A DNA stretch of 64,000 bases, taken from Ruegeria sp. HKCCD8929. Its GTDB lineage: Bacteria; Pseudomonadota; Alphaproteobacteria; Rhodobacterales; Rhodobacteraceae. Positions 60,073 through 64,000 of this stretch are shown piece after piece. The notes under the pieces were generated by a model. The model was not told the DNA's origin. It was given only the letters and a program-made list of their open reading frames with translations, and did not search any database. The position numbers and the translations under genes are program-made. The stretch spans positions 124,001 through 188,000 of the forward strand of contig NZ_WPZY01000008.1 of assembly GCF_013031405.1 (NCBI RefSeq), written 5' to 3'. Positions within the stretch are counted from its first letter, which is position 1, and each line of letters opens with the position of its first letter.

Positions 60073-61995
60073 TCAGAGCCGCAGCCCGAAGCGCAAAAAG
60101 CCGTCTTGATCCATGCCCAGTGGCTCGGGCTGATACTTTGCAAGCTCGTCCAGATATCGCCTGGCACCCGGTCCGGTGCGCAGGGTCACTTGCGTTTCCT
60201 TCAGGGGCGAAAACCTCCACGAAGGCGGCGCGTTTTCCAGCGGGTCGGAGGGTAGACGCCCGGTGAGATAGTCGCGCAGGATGTCCTGAATGCGTAGAGG
60301 TGGGATAGAGATCTTGTCAGCACCTGAAAGCGCTGCGAAATGGCCTCCACCTGCGGCGCGATAGTTGTTCAGGGCAACCACAAAGCGTTGATCGTCCGTC
60401 ACCGGGGTGCCATTCAGCCTCAAGCCGTGAATCCGGTGATGGGCAGGGTCCGTCAGGGTGCCGTCAGGGTGAAACCGTGCCGGGGCGGACAGGTCGATTT
60501 CGTACTCCACCCCGTGCAACACATCGAAATTATGTCCTGCACGGTCGCGGTCTACCAGCTCGGTCCCGCAGCTGCCGGGAGTGATTTGGTGGAACAGCAC
60601 AGCGGACATCTCGAGCCAGTCCCGGAGCTGCGCGCCGGACACGATGCGCGCGCGTAATTCGTTGGGAAAGACATGCAGATCGGCCACGTGTCGCAGAGAG
60701 ATCTGGCCTGGGGGCACCTCGGTATAATGCCGGGGGCCAGCCCGCCCGCCGAATTTCGATGGGGCCGCCGCCGAAAGCAGCGGCAGCTCGGCCTCTGGCC
60801 TGCCCGACAGGTAAGGACGTAGCGCAGCAGCTTGGGCAGCTGCTACCAGCGCCAGCCCTCGGTCGGGCGCGCAGAAACTGAAGTAGCTGTGCAGGGGGTG
60901 TTCGATCTGTCCCACCGGCTGCCCCATTCGGGCACGGGTTGCGGCGTGTGCTGGGGCGAGCAACTCTGTCAGTTCAGGGTCCTCAGGTGTTGTCGGAACC
61001 GCATCGCCGCTGGCGTCTCGCTCAGAGATCGGGCGCAACTCGGCTCTGCGCTCGGTGATCTGCCATCCTCCCTGCCCATCGGCCGCCAATGTCAGGTCGA
61101 TCACGCCCAGATGGGATCCCGATGCGCCTGGCATCACCATCGGTTTTCCATTCACCAGCCCGCGTTCGGCCTCCATCCGTTCCAGCCCCTTATGCTCTCC
61201 ATCGGGAAGAAGCAGGTGAGTGTGTCCGGCCACGACGGCGTCTATACCATCCAAATAGGCCAGTGGTATCGCGGCGTTTTCCATGTTGGGCCGCGCGGTG
61301 CCATCGTCCAACCCGGTGTGCGCCAGCGCGACGATCAGATCACATCCCTGTCCGCGCAGCTCCTTCACTGCCTGTTCAGCAGCGCTCAAAATGTCCGAGG
61401 CGTCCGCTTGGCCTTCAAGCACATGCGCTTCCCATTCCATCGTCTGTGGCGGCAGGACCGAGAACAGGCCGATTCGCAATTGATGGGTTTGTCCGCCGGC
61501 GGCGACGGTTCGCGTCAGGATTGCCGTGACCCGCCAGGTGGTAGAGCCTCTTAGTCGGAGCAGGTTCGAACACAGCACCGGGCAAGGTGCCTGCGTCAGG
61601 ATTTGGTCCAGCGCGTCCAGCCCGAAGTTGAAATCGTGGTTTCCCAAACCGATCGCATCGTATCCCAAATGGTCGAAAGCCTGCATAAGGGGGTGCGGAA
61701 CGTCACTTTCCTCAGCCGCCCAATCACCCAGTGGCGTGCCTTGCAGGGAATCGCCATTGTCCACCAAAAGAGTAGTTGTACCCGACGCATTGGCCTCGGC
61801 ACGGGCTGCGCTGATGAGGCTCGCTGTGCGGGTCAGCCCTACGGTCGGCTCTGATCTGTCGGCGTAATAGTCGAAGCTGAGCAGATTCATATGCAGGTCG
61901 GACGTCGCCAGCAGCCGCAGCCGGGCGGTGGTGCCTTGGGCAGGCTGGTCCCGTTCTTGAGACGCGTCGCCGCCACCGGTGGATAACAATGCCAT
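60073..61995 (-). CDS. 5'-nucleotidase / 2',3'-cyclic phosphodiesterase family (CpdB-like)
   Basis: A 640-residue metallophosphoesterase with a C-terminal 5'-nucleotidase domain. Metal ligands: Asp33 and His35 in TSDLHMNLL, VDNGDSLQG, Asn119-His120 in GLGNHDFNFG and VVAGHTHLLL. The C-terminal domain binds the base (NNYRAAGGGHFAAL). CpdB-type proteins are periplasmic, but here I see no signal peptide before the first domain, which is odd; the true start may be elsewhere. Confidence 0.9.
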   Translation of the reverse strand: MALLSTGGGDASQERDQPAQGTTARLRLLATSDLHMNLLSFDYYADRSEPTVGLTRTASLISAARAEANASGTTTLLVDNGDSLQGTPLGDWAAEESDVPHPLMQAFDHLGYDAIGLGNHDFNFGLDALDQILTQAPCPVLCSNLLRLRGSTTWRVTAILTRTVAAGGQTHQLRIGLFSVLPPQTMEWEAHVLEGQADASDILSAAEQAVKELRGQGCDLIVALAHTGLDDGTARPNMENAAIPLAYLDGIDAVVAGHTHLLLPDGEHKGLERMEAERGLVNGKPMVMPGASGSHLGVIDLTLAADGQGGWQITERRAELRPISERDASGDAVPTTPEDPELTELLAPAHAATRARMGQPVGQIEHPLHSYFSFCAPDRGLALVAAAQAAALRPYLSGRPEAELPLLSAAAPSKFGGRAGPRHYTEVPPGQISLRHVADLHVFPNELRARIVSGAQLRDWLEMSAVLFHQITPGSCGTELVDRDRAGHNFDVLHGVEYEIDLSAPARFHPDGTLTDPAHHRIHGLRLNGTPVTDDQRFVVALNNYRAAGGGHFAALSGADKISIPPLRIQDILRDYLTGRLPSDPLENAPPSWRFSPLKETQVTLRTGPGARRYLDELAKYQPEPLGMDQDGFLRFGLRL

Positions 61996-62000
61996 CTATA

Positions 62001-62013
62001 CCAAATCGTTTGG
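62001..62013. promoter_or_regulatory. Short inverted repeat before the 5'-nucleotidase start
   Basis: CCAAA-TCG-TTTGG, five bases upstream of its ATG, in an A+T-rich spacer shared with divergent nudC. Possible operator; weak. Confidence 0.3.
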
Positions 62014-62193
62014 GTTTCTTTTTATGGTTGTTCTAAATGAATTAAAAACGCTGAAAAAGTGAACTCATGCAAAATGTGTTGTGAAAATTCTGCGGTTTAG
62101 CGCTGAATTAGTGAAACGACCGGGCATTGATTGCCATTGCACAGCCGCGCGGGCCATGGCAGCCCTATGCCGAATGGCAAAGGGAAGCAGGGA

Positions 62194-63177
62194 ATGAAGC
62201 GGGCAGAGCAGGTCACTTTCGGCGGGTCCGGGCTGAACCGGGCAGCGCATCTTCGGGGCGATGCCGCGGCTCTGGCCGCCGCAAGGGCGCATCCAAAGGC
62301 GGCCTGTCTGTTGCTCTGGCGCGGCAAACCGCTGGTGCAGGGCGAGCGGCTGGATCGACTGTCTCTGGTACCGATGACCCATCCGCTGGTGCAATCCGGG
62401 TCGGGCGGTGCCGCCGACGGGCCGGTTCTGCTGGGTCTGGCTGAGGATGAGGCGCCACTTTTTGCCGCCGACATCTCGGCCTGGCAACCCGAAGGGCAGG
62501 ACTTGTCGGGCCTGGGTAATTTCGTCGACCCGACCGAACAGCAGCACCCCGATCTGCCCGCAGGCCACGTCTTTGCTGAGCTTCGCCGCATCATGTCGCG
62601 GCTCAGCCCGCGCGATGCGGAGCTTGCGGCCAGCGCCAAGGCTGTCATCGGCTGGCATGAAACACACCGGTTCTGCGCACGCTGCGGTGCGCAAAGCGAG
62701 ATGGTTCAGGCGGGTTGGCAGCGCAGTTGCCCCACCTGTGGCGGCCAGCATTTCCCGCGTACCGACCCGGTGGTGATCATGCTGATCACATATGGCGATT
62801 CGGTGCTGATGGGCCGCTCGCCCGGATGGCCCGAGGGCATGTACTCGCTCTTGGCGGGGTTCGTTGAACCCGGAGAGACGCTGGAAGCCGCCGTGCGCCG
62901 CGAGGTAATGGAAGAGGCCGGCGTGCGTGTGGGGCAAGTGGACTACCTCGCCAGCCAGCCATGGCCCTTCCCGGCGTCGCTGATGTTTGGCTGCGCGGGC
63001 AAGGCGCTGTCCCGTGATATTCGGATCGACCCGGTTGAGATCGAGGATGCGCTTTGGGTTGGCAAGGGCGAGATGATGCAGGTATTTGCGGGCGAGCACC
63101 CGAATCTGCTGCCTGCCCGGAAAGGGGCCATCGCCCATTTTCTCCTGCAGAACTGGCTTGCGGATACGTTGGATTAA
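62194..63177 (+). CDS. nudC: NAD(+) diphosphatase NudC (RNA deNADding enzyme)
   Basis: A 327-residue Nudix hydrolase that cleaves NAD(H) and removes NAD caps from RNA. The zinc ribbon is Cys161, Cys164, Cys179 and Cys182; the Nudix box (222-244) has GFVEPGETLEAAVRREVMEE; the NudC-specific SQPWPFP follows at 254-260. The ATG at 62194 is preferred for AGGGAAG; in-frame ATGs at 62131 and 62167 are possible. It is divergent from the 5'-nucleotidase, and the SRPBCC gene follows after 39 bases. Confidence 0.95.
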   Translation: MKRAEQVTFGGSGLNRAAHLRGDAAALAAARAHPKAACLLLWRGKPLVQGERLDRLSLVPMTHPLVQSGSGGAADGPVLLGLAEDEAPLFAADISAWQPEGQDLSGLGNFVDPTEQQHPDLPAGHVFAELRRIMSRLSPRDAELAASAKAVIGWHETHRFCARCGAQSEMVQAGWQRSCPTCGGQHFPRTDPVVIMLITYGDSVLMGRSPGWPEGMYSLLAGFVEPGETLEAAVRREVMEEAGVRVGQVDYLASQPWPFPASLMFGCAGKALSRDIRIDPVEIEDALWVGKGEMMQVFAGEHPNLLPARKGAIAHFLLQNWLADTLD

Positions 63178-63216
63178 ATCGACAGTGACCTGGATAACGA
63201 AACGCGCAGGGAATAG

Positions 63217-63687
63217 ATGCATTTTTCTGGCAGGGAAGATATCGAGGCACCTATCGCGGCGGTGTTTGATATGCTCTCGGAGTTTGAGCGGTTCGAACGT
63301 CTGGCAATCCGGCGCGGTGTCGAGGTAACGAGGTCAGCGGGATCGGTCGCATCACCGGTTGGGTTGACATGGGATACGGTTCTCAGGATCCGGGGAAAAT
63401 ACCGCGAGATGCAGGTTGTGCTCGAACACTACGAGCCCCCGCACCTGATGCGCTTTCAGGCCACGAGCAAGGGCGTGGACGCAATCACGGGGATCGAACT
63501 GCTGGCATTGTCTGCCAGTCGAACCCGTTTGATCTTTGACCTCAACCTCACGCCAAAGACGCTGCCGGCACGTCTGTTTCTGCAATCTCTAAAGCTGGCG
63601 CGGGCGCGGCTGAAGCGGCAGTTCGAGCTCAGGCTGGCCGAGTTGGCAAGGGATCTGGAAGAGCGTCACTCCCGTTCTTCGGCTTAG
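63217..63687 (+). CDS. SRPBCC family protein
   Basis: A 156-residue START-like beta-grip fold of the SRPBCC (polyketide cyclase/dehydrase-like) superfamily. EDIEAPIAAVFDMLSEFERFERLAIRRGVEV at the N-terminus and MQVVLEHYEPPHLMRFQATS are typical, ending in a long amphipathic helix. Binding partner unknown. A CAGGGA site precedes the ATG. It follows nudC and converges with pheA. Confidence 0.87.
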   Translation: MHFSGREDIEAPIAAVFDMLSEFERFERLAIRRGVEVTRSAGSVASPVGLTWDTVLRIRGKYREMQVVLEHYEPPHLMRFQATSKGVDAITGIELLALSASRTRLIFDLNLTPKTLPARLFLQSLKLARARLKRQFELRLAELARDLEERHSRSSA

Positions 63688-63745
63688 CCGGAAAGCCCGG
63701 CGGGAAAGCCGCTTCCAAACGCACTGCACCGCCCTGGCCAGCCGT

Positions 63746-64000
63746 CTAGCTGCGCGACCGGGCTGCGGGATAGACGCCGAGAATCTCGACATTGGTGGTG
63801 AAATGCTCCAGCTCGTCCATGGCCAGCTGAACGTTTTTGTCCTCCGGGTGTCCGACGATATCGGCATAGAACTGGGTCGCGGTGAAGGACCCATCGACCA
63901 TGTAGCTTTCTAGCTTGACCATGTTCACGCCGTTGGTCGCGAACCCACCCATCGCCTTGTAGAGAGCGGCAGGGATGTTGCGCACCTGAAACACGAAGCT
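63746..64000 (-). CDS. pheA: Prephenate dehydratase, C-terminal ACT domain (partial)
   Basis: Only the last about 84 residues lie in the window; the gene continues past the right edge. The segment VRNIPAALYKAMGGFATNGVNMVKLESYMV followed by FYADIVGHPED is the phenylalanine-binding ACT regulatory domain of PheA. It converts prephenate to phenylpyruvate and is feedback-controlled by Phe. The frame is open without a start up to the edge. Confidence 0.88.
   Translation of the reverse strand, partial: SFVFQVRNIPAALYKAMGGFATNGVNMVKLESYMVDGSFTATQFYADIVGHPEDKNVQLAMDELEHFTTNVEILGVYPAARSRS

Noticed and set aside
62065..63222. A 385-codon minus-strand frame opposite nudC
   Set aside because: NudC has its zinc ribbon and Nudix box; the opposite frame does not resemble any protein.
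1..64000. tRNA genes, rRNA genes, CRISPR arrays, prophage or insertion sequences
   Set aside because: I scanned the spacers and saw no tRNA-like cloverleaf, no repeat-spacer array and no transposase or integrase.

Overview
This 64 kb window looks like the chromosome of a marine alphaproteobacterium of the Roseobacter group (Rhodobacteraceae). The evidence is high G+C, dense and mostly operonic housekeeping genes, a TauR-Xsc-Pta-SoeABC organosulfonate block of the kind known from Ruegeria/Silicibacter, a TrcR (DUF1013) cell-cycle regulator, and a dnaX...ybaB-recR arrangement. I see no insertion sequence, prophage, CRISPR array or tRNA. Two non-coding RNAs are clear: the 4.5S SRP RNA and a cobalamin riboswitch.

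Region 1 (1-15.4 kb) is core metabolism and envelope: a DUF3576 lipoprotein, a porin, YggS, an L,D-transpeptidase overlapping ribA, an OmpR-type response regulator, xthA, a cnoX-LON-Trm112 operon, ubiH divergent from an amidase, then a dapC-like aminotransferase, ftsK and lolA. Region 2 (15.4-36.8 kb) is mixed: a lysozyme-like lipoprotein, an AEC transporter, hspQ, ggt, an RsbV/RsbW-like pair, thiolase, msrC, a PfkB kinase with nth, an Ada-like repair protein, a WYL regulator, an OmpA lipoprotein, a split MnmC pair (FAD oxidase and methyltransferase, divergent), slt, dapA, and an ECF41-type sigma factor with its carboxymuconolactone-decarboxylase partner.

Region 3 (36.9-47 kb) is the sulfonate module, all on the minus strand: tauR, xsc, pta, soeA, soeB, soeC. 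Xsc splits sulfoacetaldehyde into acetyl phosphate and sulfite, Pta makes acetyl-CoA, and SoeABC oxidises sulfite to sulfate. Direct repeats resembling the TauR box lie upstream of both xsc and tauR. An unassigned coiled-coil/methyltransferase-like gene lies upstream. Region 4 (47-56 kb) holds arsR-arsP, a small membrane protein, trcR, a T2 RNase, a GST, recR, ybaB and dnaX. A TauD-type dioxygenase, a small possible nuclease and a hairpin-rich spacer separate dnaX from ybaB-recR. Region 5 (56-64 kb) has a dual-specificity phosphatase, a DUF1636 gene behind a B12 riboswitch, a TetR/hydrolase pair with tandem operators, rsgA, ffs, a 5'-nucleotidase, nudC, an SRPBCC protein and the end of pheA.

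The most unusual signal is a pair of about 98-nt palindromic elements (15360-15457 and 27965-28061). They share one architecture: a 20-bp outer stem, a 10-nt bulge, a 12-bp inner stem and a 23-24-nt loop. Each begins one base after a stop codon between convergent genes, and two inner-stem pairs differ between copies in a compensated way. Other structural signals are a perfect 22-bp inverted repeat (52247-52293), three consecutive palindromes (56368-56429) and a hairpin repeat present at 21296 and 38571.
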